Assembly (NCBI GenBank): GCA_036346255.1
Contig: CM070638.1
Span: 36,270,394-36,334,393 of the forward strand
Length of the DNA: 64,000 bases
Source: Ampelocalamus luodianensis
Taxonomy: Eukaryota; Streptophyta; Magnoliopsida; Poales; Poaceae
Direction of reading: 5' to 3'
Made by a program: the position numbers and the translations under genes. The notes under the pieces were generated by a model that was given only the letters and a program-made list of their open reading frames with translations, was not told where the DNA came from and made no database searches. The first letter of the stretch is position 1. Each line of letters opens with the position of its first letter. Below are positions 23,498-35,323 of the stretch, in pieces.

Positions 23498-23754
23498 CCT
23501 CCATAACAGGGAAGCAGTGGGGTGCATGGCAAAATTGTCGGTTGAACTTGGGGAGTTCGACCTCTATTTCGTGTCCCGAATGACTATTAAATCCTAGATC
23601 TTGACAGAATGGACAAATCTTGAACCTATTCAAGAACCCAAGTACGAATCCTACGACCAATGGACAATGTACTTTGATGGGTCACTTACACTAAGTGGCT
23701 CGGGGGATGGGGTGCTCTTGGTATCTCCTACAGGAGAAACCTTAAATGATATAA
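23498..23754 (+). pseudogene. pol: gypsy RNase H pseudogene (pol, end of recognisable part)
   Basis: The pol frame resumes after the solo LTR: EVLHNREAVG, VELGEFDLYFV, a stop, then EWTNLEPIQEPKYES and WTMYFDGSLTLSGSGDGVLL. The last piece is the start of the gypsy RNase H fold, with the first catalytic Asp in FDGS and the conserved glycine-rich strand. It ends at SPTGETLN near 23742, where sequence homologous to an LTR in reverse orientation begins. The rest of RNase H and the integrase are missing. Confidence 0.8.
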
Positions 23755-25797
23755 ATGACTCGTTGCATTGCTAAGCAAACTATTCGCAACTAATCAACCC
23801 ACGTTGGTGCTACGATAATGCCACCTAGTAATTAACCAAGCTAGGGTGAGAAAAGATCAGGGTAATACGATAGGCAAGGTGGATATAATCAAATAGGTGT
23901 ATAACTAATCCTAAAACATTTAAATAAATATTTAAAGTAAAATGCAATAATTTGAATCAAGGTAATTTTGGCAAACTGGGTTCAACATGATCAAAGATAC
24001 AACTTGCCTTGCTATAGTAATTATGTTCTTATTTTATCTTCTATCTTCTACTTCCTAGACCTTCAGCTCCTTTGAATGATTCTGAGATTTAACGTCTAAC
24101 GAGAAAGAAAGCGCAAAACAAACAAAATTCAAAAAGACAAATCAAAGAAACTCCAAATTGAAATTGAATGGTACTGAAAGGTAGATATTGAATTTAGATG
24201 AATTTAGAATATTGAATTTAGATGATTTTAGAAACTTTAATGGGTTCAATCGGAGTTCGTACGAGAAAATGAGCTCTCGGAAGTTTAATCGGAAAGAAAA
24301 AATGCTGAAAAAGAAAAAGACGGAGAGAAACTAACACGTGGGGTCCACAGAATATTCTATTTTAGAAATATTGGAAAATGGCTAAGTGTATGACATGTGG
24401 GGCCTACTGATATTTATGGATTTTTAAGAATTACAATAATTCTAGAAAATAGGATTAGGGGTTGACATGTGGACCCCTGGTCTATGGACTTGGTCCACAG
24501 AGAGATGCTAGTCCACGGTGGACCATGCTCATGAAGCTAGGGTTGACCAAGGTTGACTAACATGCGGGGACCACATGTAAGTGAGAGATGGATCTAGGGC
24601 TTGGATTGAGTGAATGACAAGTGGGACCAAGCTATCATAAATAGAGAACGATGAAAAAGGGCCTGATCTGCGATGTGGGCAATGACTAAGCTAACAAGTC
24701 ATGCAAAGGATGAGGTGGTAGGGATGTGGCATTGAGGTGGCAATGAAATGGTAGAGAGAGAGCTGAGAAAGAGACATATACACCTGGGACCCACACATCA
24801 GAGTAACAGACGGAGGACAAACGAGAGAAGTAGAAGAACATAGAACAGAGGAGCGTGCGGCTGGTTTTGGCACATGGCGACGTCAACGGTCAGCGGCGAG
24901 GCAGCTTTGGCCAATGGGCAAAATGGAACTCTGACGATGAGGCGAAGGTGATGACTCGGTCGTAGCAGCGAGGAGCGATGACAATCGCCGGCGGTGAGAG
25001 AAAATGCGGTAGTGGCGGCTTGCATGGTGGCACGACACTTCTAGCAATGTTCTGGGAAAAGGAGGGGAGCATGGTGTAGAACACGACGACGCGAACCCAA
25101 CAGTGGTGAAGATGAAGGCAGGAGCTCAACAATGGCGACACAATCATCCGAAGAAGAGTGGCGACCATAAAGGAGAGAGAAAGGAAAGAACTTGACATAT
25201 GGTGGATGAAACTTGGAATTTAGGGATGGAAAAGATAGATTGGGACGAGGGACACATGATGACGCGAACGGATTTTGGAGGAACTCACCGGAGAAGTGGG
25301 GAACGCGAAGAAATGGTTTCAACGTCATGGCTTGAGAAGTGGTGACTCGGTGATCTTTGGGCAATGGTGATGGAAGCTCGAAGTAGAACACAACGAGCTG
25401 AACTCGATGGTGGTGACGATGTGGCCGGAGAACGTCGGATGGTGGCGAAATGTGGTGGAGAAGACCTCCGGTGGCGCACGGCTTCTTTGTGGTTCGCAGC
25501 GAAACGAACTCGATTCCGGCGAAACCGACTCGGGGGTTTGCAAGAGATCAGGGCGATTGTTATGATGCGGTTACTCTACTTTATATGCACCGTAGAGGGA
25601 GAATCCAAGTAGAGGCTAGCGGCTCTGCATAAGGGAGTTGGACTGGTTTTGATTTAATTGAAGTATACTGTAATAAAATAAAATTATTTTATATTTCAGA
25701 AATTCCGAATTAAGCTTTCTTAATTCAAATAAAATTGGTAAAATTTTTAAAGGATCTAAACTATTCAAAAGATTTTTGAAAAGTAAAATTTTGGGAT
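23755..25797 (-). repeat. Inverted 5' half of a Tekay-type LTR
   Basis: Read on the minus strand from 25797 it begins GTAACATCCCAAAATTTT and matches the first roughly 1.9 kb of the LTR at 20255, up to the part near ACCAACGTGGGTTG (here reversed at 23798-23815). A minus-strand TATA (GCATATAAAG) lies near 25580. It abuts a forward copy of the later part of the same LTR type at 25798. Together they look like one LTR whose first half has been inverted, with about 350 bp lost at the junction. Minus-strand ORFs in 24686-25543 are LTR sequence. Confidence 0.7.
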
Positions 25798-26759
25798 GTT
25801 ACTGACATGTAGGTTAGACTGTGTGCTAGGGTGGAGGTGTGTACTACTGTGGGCGGGTCACACTTTTGAGCAGTTCGCTATCTCTAGGTCCAACAATGTG
25901 CGTCGAATCAAAGCACTCCGTCACGGTTGGTATGATGGGATTTATATGAGGAGGGTCAATTGTTGAGATGAAGTTTTGGAATGATTTTGTTACGATTGGT
26001 GCTAGCTACACTGGTCATATCTTGTGGGTAAAGTGTACAAACATCTACCGAGCGTTAATCAATTTATTCGAATAGCCACATCCACGATCATAGATATGCT
26101 CAGAGATTTCACACGAGGGGTAGATTTTCATGAAAATAACAGGAAGGGTACAACTACGTCATTTAACTCATGTGGCTATGTGAAAGAAATCGATTAGGCT
26201 TTGTGAGCTTTGCGAAAAATATTTGTTAAACTATTATTATTTATTTGTTTTAGGTTACTCTTTCAATCTATTATTCATATTCAAATACAAATGTTGTTTT
26301 TTTTGCAAAATAACCATAGATGATGTTTCTTTTTAAATAAGCCATCATTTATAATTAAATTATGCGGTACAACTTGTTGAGCACTTAGAGTACTCATTCT
26401 TGCTGCAATCATTCAGGTGGAGTGGATGAGTCTTCGGCTACATATGAGGAGTTTGACGAGGAGAGTGATCGCTAGGTCTTAATCCTAGTCGGTTTCCTGT
26501 GGCAAGTTTATGGGTTCATGTTGAAGTTGTTTACGTTCTGTTGATGTCTCTTTACTTAGTGTTAGCCCTGTGTGGCTTAATAAGTATCAACTCGACCATA
26601 AGGTCATAACTATTATTTATTAATCAAATTAATCGTTTATTCTTATATTCGTCTTGTGTGGAATGATATTTATCTATGTTGACACTGTGTGCACTAGCGT
26701 GATTCTGGACTAGTGTGTTATACACAAAGGGTCCAGATTTGCATGTTTGGGTCCCGACA
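25798..26759 (+). repeat. 3' half of the rearranged 5' LTR
   Basis: Matches about 22540-23492 of the neighbouring solo LTR, including a one-base variant TTATTCGAATAG (26064-26075), and ends TTTGGGTCCCGACA at 26759, immediately followed by a primer-binding site. Confidence 0.8.
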
Positions 26760-26763
26760 GAGG

Positions 26764-26776
26764 TGGAATCAGAGCC
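26764..26776 (+). promoter_or_regulatory. Primer-binding site, tRNA-Met type
   Basis: TGGAATCAGAGCC, four bases after the LTR end, differs by one base from the usual TGGTATCAGAGC initiator-tRNA-Met site of Tekay-lineage elements. Confidence 0.8.
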
Positions 26777-27290
26777 ATGTTGACTGTATGTCTTGACCTT
26801 AGTTAGATCGGCGGTCCTTAAGAAATTCAAAACTGTTTTCTAAAGCAAAAATAACTTGTAAGACCAATAAATTGCTTGACTCTTCTTGTCTTTCTCTTGA
26901 CTCGCCTGTTGCTAAAATTATTCTCTCAGCTGATTTTAAATTGCTTCTTACCTTTTGCCTATCTTTGTTAGATGGCACGACTTCACACCAGTAGAGAGTG
27001 CACCGGAGGTTTTGCTGCTGAGTTGTGGAAGATTCTTCAAGCACTTGGAGGATTCGAGAGACCACTTTACCGAGGCACCAACTAGATGGTGAACGGCAGG
27101 AGTCGTGGTGTGCTATGTCGATTAACGATCTACTCCCGAGAGGATACCAAGGCCAGTCAACCTATGAACATCATCATTTAGAGGATCATCTTCGAGGAAG
27201 GGATCTAGGAGTCTTCATGTCTTGCCATCCTACGAGTGTGCAACATCTACGCTGATGAGTTGAAGGGTTTAGTCTTTTGCCTTCATCCTC

Positions 27291-27368
27291 GCGCCTCCAT
27301 AGTGAACCGTCCAGCCCGCTACCCCTCCTGCGCCTCCACAGTGAACCGTCCAGCCCGCTACCCCTCCT
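27291..27368 (+). repeat. 39-bp tandem duplication in the ORF
   Basis: Two copies of a 39-bp unit (27291-27329 and 27330-27368) with one substitution. The length is a multiple of three, so the frame is kept and VNRPARYPS is repeated. Confidence 0.9.
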
Positions 27369-28119
27369 GATGAGGACACCAACCCTAAAGATGTAACTAT
27401 TTCGACTTGTTGCACTACATCCTCTACTTCAACTACATCTTCTCCGAAAGGACTTTCGGCTACCGCACTACCATATTCTTTGGTTGGACCGAGCTACATC
27501 TACTCATACGAGCTGAGCTTTGTCTACATGCCATGGTGCTGCGTTTATATGTCATGGTGCTGCGTCAACAATTGTTGGCCCACAGGCTATGTAATGTATG
27601 GACCGACTTGGCCCATAAGGCCCATATGTTGGCTGGCCACCCTAGGGAGCCCATACTATTCATGTGCACAATACCCATAAACAGTGCCACTGGCCCTAGG
27701 TTCCCACCTCCTGGCCGCACCCCTCATATAGGAGCCGCCGCCCCTTAGCAAAATTCGGGTTTTGCTGATTAAAGTTTAGCTTTGCTACTTTATACTTTGT
27801 CCTTTTGTTCGGCGAGATCAACAGCGATATTGTTCTTCGGAACCCTACTTATCAATACAATTTTAATTTCTATTTGCAATTTCAGATTGCGTTTTACGTT
27901 GTTCTTGCGTGCTTCTTCGGTGTATGCAGGAATTGATCTTCGTGATCAGGTCATCCGGGTATTCGTGCACGATTGATAACGACTTGTCGAGCAGTTCAGT
28001 GATTGTGTGGTTTCGAGCCTTTCGAGTTCGTAGCCAGGATCGTGAGAGTTGAACGACTACTACTGAACTTACCTTCTCATCGAAAGATCGGGCCAGAATA
28101 GGACCTTCGTGGTTCATCA
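27368..28119 (+). mobile_element. Solo LTR, 752 bp, TSD CCTCC, possibly CRM/CRR centromeric type
   Basis: It starts TGATGAGGACACC and ends GGTTCATCA, so the ends are inverted (TGATGA...TCATCA), with CCTCC at 27363-27367 and 28120-28124. Excision leaves the surrounding ORF in frame. From memory, LTRs of the centromeric chromoviruses CRM/CRR start TGATGAAGACA, which this resembles, but I cannot run an alignment. The body has no ORF of note. CCTCC is a common string here, so the duplication alone would be weak; the frame continuity strengthens it. Confidence 0.7.
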
Positions 28120-28480
28120 CCTCCACCTATGGAGAAGAAGATGCTACTGTGGTTCACCTCCCTCACTTCATCGCCGCCCAAGAGGAAGCCTTGGAGACTA
28201 CTACAGCAGAGCAATAGGGAATCTATGAGATGTTGCAGCTCGTAGAAGAGAGCATTGCAGAGCTAGAGGAAGCTTTGTACGTCCAGGATTCGTTTGTACG
28301 TCTACCTAAGGAGACAAAGAAAATCGTGCCTGCAACCGAGCCACTCATTCCTATTGTGCCAATTCTAGGTCATTGGGATCAGTTCGTGAGGATGCCTACT
28401 CGTCTGCCAGCCGGCGGTAGGGAAGAGCGTCGTCGTGGTTGTGGAGGTTACCTTAGTAAGGCAGCCAAGAGTTAGGCTTA

Positions 28481-28716
28481 GTCAGTTGAGGCTCAGTGTG
28501 TGAGCCGCGTCAACTTAAGATTAGGAGTTTTGTCCTTTAGACGTTAGATTACGTGTTAGGATCGCCTCTCGTTTTCTTGTATGTGCAGTATGTGCTGCAA
28601 GAGTCCTTAGGCACTTGTTGCAACTATACTAAGACCTTATTAATAATTAATTGTTTTAGTTCAGTTCTTTGAGTTGTGTTTGTTGGGTTTAACCTACCCC
28701 TACTTAGTTCTTAACT
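28481..28716 (+). other. Non-coding internal region of the non-autonomous element
   Basis: Sequence between the ORF stop and the Tekay insertion; no open frame or repeat of note. It ends with TAACT (28712-28716), the target site of the next element. Confidence 0.5.
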
Positions 28717-29339
28717 TGTAACATCCCAAGTTTCAGACTTGTGTTTCCAATGTAAGAAAATAAGGGGAAATTAAAAACTTTTTCTTACATCATGTATTTC
28801 CTGTATGTACTAAGCAATTATTGTACAAGAGTTATGGAAATACATAGTCACAAGTCTTTGATCCAAATCTTGATCCTTCAGAAACATTCTTGTCAAATAT
28901 TGTGATCATCTCCGGGAAATATTTTCCTAAGTTATAGGGTTGGTGTGTGACCCCTCTGAAAAATTTCACAATTTTTAGAAATTGTTTGAATATTTTGGAG
29001 GCAAGTCAAACCAATTTAAACCCTGGTCAAACCTTGGACCAGCACCTTGTGAAATTTTGGAGGAAAATCCACAGCACCAAAGCCGCTGAAAATTTTATGC
29101 AAGGTCAATACTTTAGTTGGCAAACTCCTGTAAAAATTTCAGAAGTTTTTAAGTTGTTTTGCTAGCTCAAACCATTCTCCAAAGTGCAGCTCTTCCAAAA
29201 ATCAAAAATTTAAAACTCTGGTTCGAGTCAGACTCGGGCTCGAGCCCGAATCCGACCCAGCCAATCGACTCGGTCGAGCCAAGTCAGCAGCGCCGCACCC
29301 GGGCTCGATCTCGTGCGCGCTCGTGCTGGCCGTTGGATC

Positions 29340-31440
29340 TCCATCCGATGCTCCCGACCTCCCCTAGACCTCCTAGCCTTTAAGACCTCCCACCTCGGAG
29401 ATCCGGGGCGTCCAGACCACCCAGTTAATCGAGGGACGCCCGGGACCTCCTCAGCTCTGTTCTTCTTCCTCCCGACCTCCCTGAGCTCTGGTCGTCATGA
29501 TTTTTGCGCGCGCCGTCGTGTGTCGTGGTCGAGCGATGAGAGCGATGGCTGTCACCTTTGGTCCTTCCCAACGTCTCTTTTGCCATGCATTAATTGCGTG
29601 AAGCTTTGCCTAAAGGAGTCCTCCTTCTCGCCTTGTCAAGTCTAGCGAGTCCATGGCGAGGCATGGACTTTGGTCACGTGATAGCCTTTGCCCACACCAT
29701 CAGAGCTCCCAGGCTATGAATAGCCTGAGACCTCCTTTCTCCTTTTCTTCTCCGTTCTTTGTTGTGCTTGAGCTCCCTCAGTGCGAGCTGGTCCTCAAAC
29801 TCAAGCACCCAAGAGCACCCCCTCGCCATTATCGGACCTTGGAGCTCCTCAAGGCCCTCCGAGCTCCAGTGGTTCCATCAACTTTCTTGCCTGTTTTACT
29901 TGTCATCTCGAGCACCTCGAGCATTCTCTAACTTGCTGTGGTTATCCATCGCAGAGGTGGACAAGTTGGGGAGCTGCTTTTCGTGGTCGGGCTCATCTTC
30001 TTCTCCATTGCCGGCAAGCACGTCATCGCCGGACTTCGTCGACCTTCTCCAAGCTCCTCCGACCACCCTGGTCCCCTCTCTGCCCTCAGGTGCCCTTTTC
30101 TTGGCTTGGTCCTGGCGTTTTCTAGTCATCGTAGAGCCCGTTTAGTTTTGGTAGTTTTGCCGTATTAGCCTCCTTCTTCTCTCTCCGGCTCGCCGGCGTT
30201 CAAGGCCATCGCCGCCGTCGAGGGCACGCCCTTTAGGTTCTTGACGTTATTTAGAACTCAACCTTGTCCTTGGTTTTCGCCGGCGAGGTCCCCGTCGCCG
30301 GCGGCGAGCTCGTTTTAGCGCTCGTGGTTTTTGTCGCATAAGATTCGGACAGCTCCTGTAGCTAATGATGAGCCATTAAGTGCTGTCGGAATCGCTGAGG
30401 CCTCTCGCTGCGAGTAGGCCTCCTCCTCCTGTCGCCGTACGACAAAACCCCGCCCAGACCTCCCCGCTCGACTTCCTAGAGTGATCCGTGCCGTTAAAGA
30501 CCTCTCCGAGTTAAAACTTAGCCGTCGGATCACTTCCCGTATTTCCGCTAGGACCTCCCTCTTGAGGACCTCCCTCCCGCGTTAATCATGGCCGTCTAAG
30601 ACCACCCAGGCTAGATCTGAGCCGTAGAGCCGTTTCCGTCAAAATTGCTATGTCGCTGGACCTCTTGGATCAATCCTGGCCGTAAAAGACCTCCCCAAGT
30701 CTAGATCTGGACCCTTAGATCCTTTCCGTACAAACCTTAAGTGCTAGGACCTCCCCTAGAGTCGATCCTAACCGCCTAGGACCACCCCGGTTAAATCCTA
30801 GCCGTTTAGATCTTTTTCCGTGCGCGAAAGACATCCCTTGGTCATTTTGCAAAGACCACCCTCGGGGTCCTCTTTGTAAAAAGCCGCCCCTGGTCTTTTA
30901 TAAAGACAACCCCGCTCAGACCTCTTTGGCTCAATCCTAGCCGTTCACGACCTCCCCGGATTTAGATCTGAGCGTTATATCTTATTTGTAAAGCCCTTAG
31001 CCTTCGGACCTCCCTCCGCCTCGATCTGGACCGTTCAGGACCTCCCTAGGCCTAATCTGAGCCGTCCAGATCTCCTCCCGTTAAATCACTACCACTTAGG
31101 ATCTCCCCGAGTAGATCTTGGCCATCCATGACCTCCTCGGTTAAATCCCAACCGTTCAGAACCTCCCCCGTGAGATCTTGACCGTTAAGGACCTCCCTCG
31201 CTTGATCTTAGCCGTCCAGGACCTCCCCGGATAGATCTCAACCGTTCAGGACCTCCTAGGGGAGATCTGAGCCGTTGATATCTCGTCTGTTCAATCGTTG
31301 ACCTTTAGACCTCCCCTAGTGCTCGGGACCGCCAGATCTTGATCTGACGGTCACGACCTCTGTTAGGCGCAAGGACCTCCTTTGCGTGCGCTGTGCATGC
31401 ACTGGACATGGCCGTTGGATCTAATCTCAACGGTCCAGAC
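29340..31440 (+). repeat. Degenerate GC-rich tandem array in the 5' LTR
   Basis: Dozens of imperfect units of about 30-40 bp built on GGACCTCCC, a short spacer, then TAGATCTGAGCCGT-like sequence. The same motif in reverse fills about 48130-49240 of the solo LTR at 45940-50772. The 3' LTR has lost most of this array. Confidence 0.85.
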
Positions 31441-31501
31441 CTCCCCAGTGCGGGAGGAGGTCTTTCGTGCGCTGTGCTTCGAGGCCCGTAGCCGTCAGAT
31501 C

Positions 31502-32076
31502 CAAGGTAGTCAGAGTCGAGATCCCGAGTCGGATCGATTTGCCTCCGGTAGAATCGAATCGTAGTATCGAATCGTAGAATCGGCGATTCTACAGATTTGT
31601 AAAAATACACATATTTACCATCTATACTATAAGTTTGTATGATTCTTATAAGGTTTACCACTTACTTATTACCAAAAAGGGCAAAACACTTCTTATCACA
31701 AAGCGTAAAAGCACAATGGTTACGACATGATGGGTGATATAGTTCAACTACGGGAGAACAAACATTACCACATCGATATAATATTTTGCACGCTCCTTGT
31801 TTATTTATAGTTTCATTCTCGAAATTAATATCAACAAATTTTCTCTAAAACAAAATATCAGCAAAGCCCGCCTCTAAAAAAAAATACCCTAAGTCTCTAC
31901 GAGTAGGATCAATAAGTGGCGTGGGTTCGGTAGAACCGTAAGACTCTAAGAGTAGGATCGCGATCCTAACTACCTTGAGTAGGATCGGATCGACAGTGAG
32001 ACTCAGATCGATAGGCTGTCGTGGGTTCGTAGAATCGTAAGACTCTAAGAGTAGGATCGCGATCCTAACTACCATG
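31502..32076. mobile_element. hAT-type MITE, 575 bp, TSD GTCAGATC
   Basis: Ends CAAGGTAGTCAG and (reverse complement of the right end) CATGGTAGTTAG form a 12-bp inverted repeat with two mismatches. A perfect 8-bp duplication GTCAGATC flanks it (31494-31501 and 32077-32084); eight bases is the hAT signature. The related solo LTR at 45940-50772 lacks the insert at the equivalent place. No coding capacity. Its right end is tandemly duplicated (about 31919-31973 and 32022-32074 are near-identical). Confidence 0.85.
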
Positions 32077-34484
32077 GTCAGATCTTGATCTAACGGCCCA
32101 CGACCTCTCCTTTTCCTTCAGTTCATTTGGACCCCCCGAGAGCTCAAATTTTCTAAGTCTTTTGATGTTTCAAATTTCAAAAGTGCATAACTTCGTCACC
32201 TTAACTCTTTTTTGATTGATTCCAGTTGCTGTAGCTTTGTTATAGTATGAACTTTAATCTGAGAATGAATTTAGGCGATGTTATGTAGCAGAAAATGATT
32301 TTAACTACATGATCTCGTTTAGTGAAAAATGATGTTTAGAAATTCATTGAAAATTTGTAAAATACATAACTTCTTCTCTGTAAATCCTTATTGAGCAACC
32401 TCAACTTGGTAAAATTTGTCTGTAGACATGCTTTAATATGAACTAGGCCTTGTCTTTAGTTATGTTCCTGAAAAATGATATATGCTGGTTTTAGAACCTA
32501 GAAAAATCATAACTGATTCATTTCAACTCCAAATTGTGCAAACTCAGTTTTGCTGTTGTTAGGATGACCCTATCTACCTACTATAAAAATTTTAGGTTCC
32601 AGATCATTCTAGAAAATTTCGTCATGAACAGTAACCGAAATTAATTTAATTATGATTTTTCAGGCTGAGAGAACTTAGTTTAGCCATAGCTTTTTCATGC
32701 TAAGTCCAAATGAAGTGTTTCTTGTTTCTAAAATTGTCTAAAATCAACCCCTAGCTGCTGTAAAAATTTCATTGGATTTGGATGTTCTTTGCTGTTGAGT
32801 TCCTTTTGGTGTTCTTCGTTCTTATCGGTTTTTATCGCCTTTTCGCGTTAGGTTCCGAAGAATTTATTGAACCTGAGCACTCCCCTCTGCAGCAAGAACA
32901 AATCCAGCAGGGCAAGCAGTTTGATCATGTTAATCCCAGTATTTTAAGTATTTATGTTGTTTACAACTTCTATGTATGCATTGCTATCTTGTTTTAACTA
33001 TTGTCGATAGTTGGCCTAGTAGATGCATTTCCTTAGACAAATGATTATCCTTTACTACCATGAGCCTAGGTTATTGCTGTGATTTAGAGCTCGTTGGATG
33101 AGCTCTTGTCACTTAGTAGTTTGCGAACTCATTGCTTAGCCATGCTTAGCTTCCGGTAGAAATGGGCGGTTATCGACTTGTTGATAACCTTGATCACATC
33201 AAACTTAGTATGATTTATGATTTCAGCCTTGTGCCATGTCTACTTATAAAAACTAAAAACCGAAAACAAATGATTTAGACTTGGGCACAATGGTATGATG
33301 GTGTGCTTATGGGTGTGACTGGAATGGTGCCCGAGTCAATCAAGGACCGAACATCTTGTTACACTAAACCAAGCATTTGTGCGTGCTAACCACACTAGAG
33401 GGTATGGGACCTCTCTTGACTTAGTACTTTGGCGTGTATTGGCTTTGGTCGCAGGAGCCGCAGGAGGGATGGTGCTGGGAGCAGACAGAGTCCGAAGGCT
33501 CCCCGTAACGGTGGGTTGTCTTTCGGCTGGCAATGTAAGCGTATGGGTTTTTATCCATACGAGCGGCTCGTGGTTAATACACAATATTGGAAAACGTCTC
33601 GTAGGATTTAGCCGTGCCGGCATACATTCGGAAGTGTACTTTGTGGCTTAAAGGCGGTCTGAAGTGTGGGTACATTGGTACACCCCTGCAGGTTTAAAAC
33701 TATTCGAATAGCCTCGTCCTAGGATATGGACACGCTTGGCAAGGTCTTTCAAGAGTTAGACTACAACCTTTTAATTAAAATTTGATGGGTGATACGAATC
33801 GGGGATTCATGCTATGTTGTGGTGGCTATTGGGATAGTCACTTCCAGGTGGTTACTTGTATGTATCTTTATTTCGCTGTTATTTTGACAACCAAACAGAT
33901 TTGCAAACATTGCTTTTAAATGTATTACATTATTGCAAATAAAGTTGGCTTTGTGCAAAATGAAACATACAACCTCCACCTAAATAAGCCTGCATATAGT
34001 TTATGAATAGGTCTGCTATTCCACACGTCAGTCTTGCGAGTACCTTTGTGTACTCAGTTATCTTGCTTAAATGTATTTGTTGCAGAGGAAGAAGGTGAGT
34101 TGTGAGTTAGACTTCTGTGAGTTGTGCTGTGGTAGCCTTAGAGGCGTCTAGCTTGGTGGCCCGGTCGGTTGCCTTGTGGGTGTGTGGCTAACCGGTTGAC
34201 TTTTGTTCTAGCCATCTTATGGCACCTTTCGCTTCCGCTGTCATTCTTGTATATTGTTCTATTTGGCCGGTCGGCTCTTTTGTAATAACCTTAATTTATG
34301 TATGTCCTTTACTAGACTTGTTAATGTATGTTGTATGGAAATGATGTGTAATTTTGTGATGATGTGCATATGCTGCAATTCTGGGAAGCATATGTCCATC
34401 GAGGCTTAGAATGTTTAATTAGTAATGCTAGAACCATTTGAAGGTTAGTTGTTACTAGTTAAATATTCCGGGTCCTAACAAAGT

Positions 34485-34496
34485 TGGTATCAGAGC
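34485..34496 (+). promoter_or_regulatory. Primer-binding site, initiator tRNA-Met
   Basis: TGGTATCAGAGC, four bases after the 5' LTR, exact match to the usual chromovirus primer site. Confidence 0.92.
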
Positions 34497-35323
34497 CATA
34501 CTGACTGTAGAAACCCATAGCTTGGTCGCCTTTAGGATATTTTGAAAACTTACTTTCAAATGGGTCATTAAGATTTAAGTAAGTTCTCAAGTTTTACTCC
34601 TTACCTATCTTAGCTTGCTCATCTCACCTTGCTCTAAATTACATTTTGAAAAGGTTGTTTTCCTCTCCTTTTTTCAAAAGATAGTTGTTATCGTTTAAGT
34701 TGGGTTTTGGAAACCAATGAGTTTGGCAAATTGAAGTGTTGGCTGCCCTTCGACAAGGTTTTGAAGCTTCTGGAATGGTGAATTTCGACTAGGAGCTTGG
34801 ATGCAAAATCTGGACAGCAAGCGTCAATTTCCGGACAGCAGGCTCAAAGGTTCTAAAGAAGGTAGATAATGAGAGGATAATTGAACTAAAACTTGTGGGA
34901 ATAAAAGGGTAAGAAGTGATATTAGTTAGCTAAGTATCTAACGCTATTGTTAGTGGTCCTACCCTACTATTTGGTCATATTAGAATTTGAGTTGCATGCT
35001 GAAATTTACCTTCCTAAACCGATTGCTCGTTCCCTCCATACGACTTAGTCGTACCGGGAAGTTGATCTTGTGATTGAAACCTTGTGCTGATTTTGTGGTT
35101 GTTTTTTAGTTTTTTGAGTTCATCTCTTAGTGGGTTTATTATTTCTTTGCCTTAAGCTTTCGGGCTTGATTCTTGTCCATCTTAGTAATTACCCCCCCCC
35201 CACCTCAACTTTCAGCAGAATCCCCTAGTCCTTGGCTCCCTTTCGTTTTCTTCAGCTTCTAATTTTCGGGTTGCGTTGCTAACCCATCTCCTCTGCCGGG
35301 ATGTCCGACAAACCAGCCAGTGA
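34497..35323 (+). other. Untranslated leader of the Tekay-type element
   Basis: No long frame or known domain between the PBS and the gag ORF. A run of ten or eleven C at about 35190-35201 is the only low-complexity feature. An early ATG at 35301 opens a short frame that is out of phase with the knuckle ORF. Confidence 0.5.

Larger units (their letters stand above)
268..23754 (+). mobile_element. Outer decayed Ty3-gypsy element (Tat/Retand-like), interrupted
   Basis: Pieces in order on the plus strand: LTR, PBS, gag (1041-2608 and 8361-9010), protease (9035-9448), RT (18706-20254) and RNase H (23498-23754). The gaps are later insertions at 2609-8360, 9449-18705 and 20255-23492. Rejoining across the two clean solo-LTR insertions gives continuous gag and pol frames, which is independent support for the nesting. 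I find no integrase or 3' LTR; the element is lost at the rearranged junction near 23750. Many stops and frameshifts show it is old and inactive. Confidence 0.8.
26972..28475 (+). pseudogene. ORF of the non-autonomous element (H3-tail-like start, Glu-rich C-terminus)
   Basis: No known family is assigned with confidence. The ATG at 26972 opens MARLHTSRECTGGFAAELWK, then QALGGFERPLYRGTN and a stop at 27081. Continuing in the frame of the ATG at 27025 gives GERQESWCAMSINDLLPRGY and onward to 27252, and a further frame gives VNRPARYPS twice from a 39-bp duplication. Removing the solo LTR at 27368-28119 joins YPS to TYGEEDATVVHLPHFIAAQE in one frame. The last frame (28230-28475) is Glu-rich (LVEESIAELEEAL). 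Two frameshifts and a stop break it. The first residues resemble a histone H3 tail; this may be chance. It sits where gag would be expected. Confidence 0.45.
28717..34480 (+). repeat. 5' LTR of the Tekay-type element, 5764 bp
   Basis: TGTAACATCCCAAGTTTC to CCGGGTCCTAACA. It contains a GC-rich tandem array (29340-31440), a hAT-type MITE (31502-32076), palindromes CCTGCAGG (33685-33692) and CTATTCGAATAG (33700-33711), and GAGTAC...GTACTC (34038-34055). ORFs such as 28947-29165, 29313-30168 and 33379-33651 show no known domain and I regard them as LTR sequence. Confidence 0.92.

Noticed and set aside
29340..31440. Possible centromeric satellite
   Set aside because: Units are only 30-40 bp and degenerate, and the array is part of an LTR family present in several copies.
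34485..34496. tRNA gene fragment
   Set aside because: The match to tRNA-Met is limited to the 3' end complement and sits next to an LTR end, so it is a primer-binding site.
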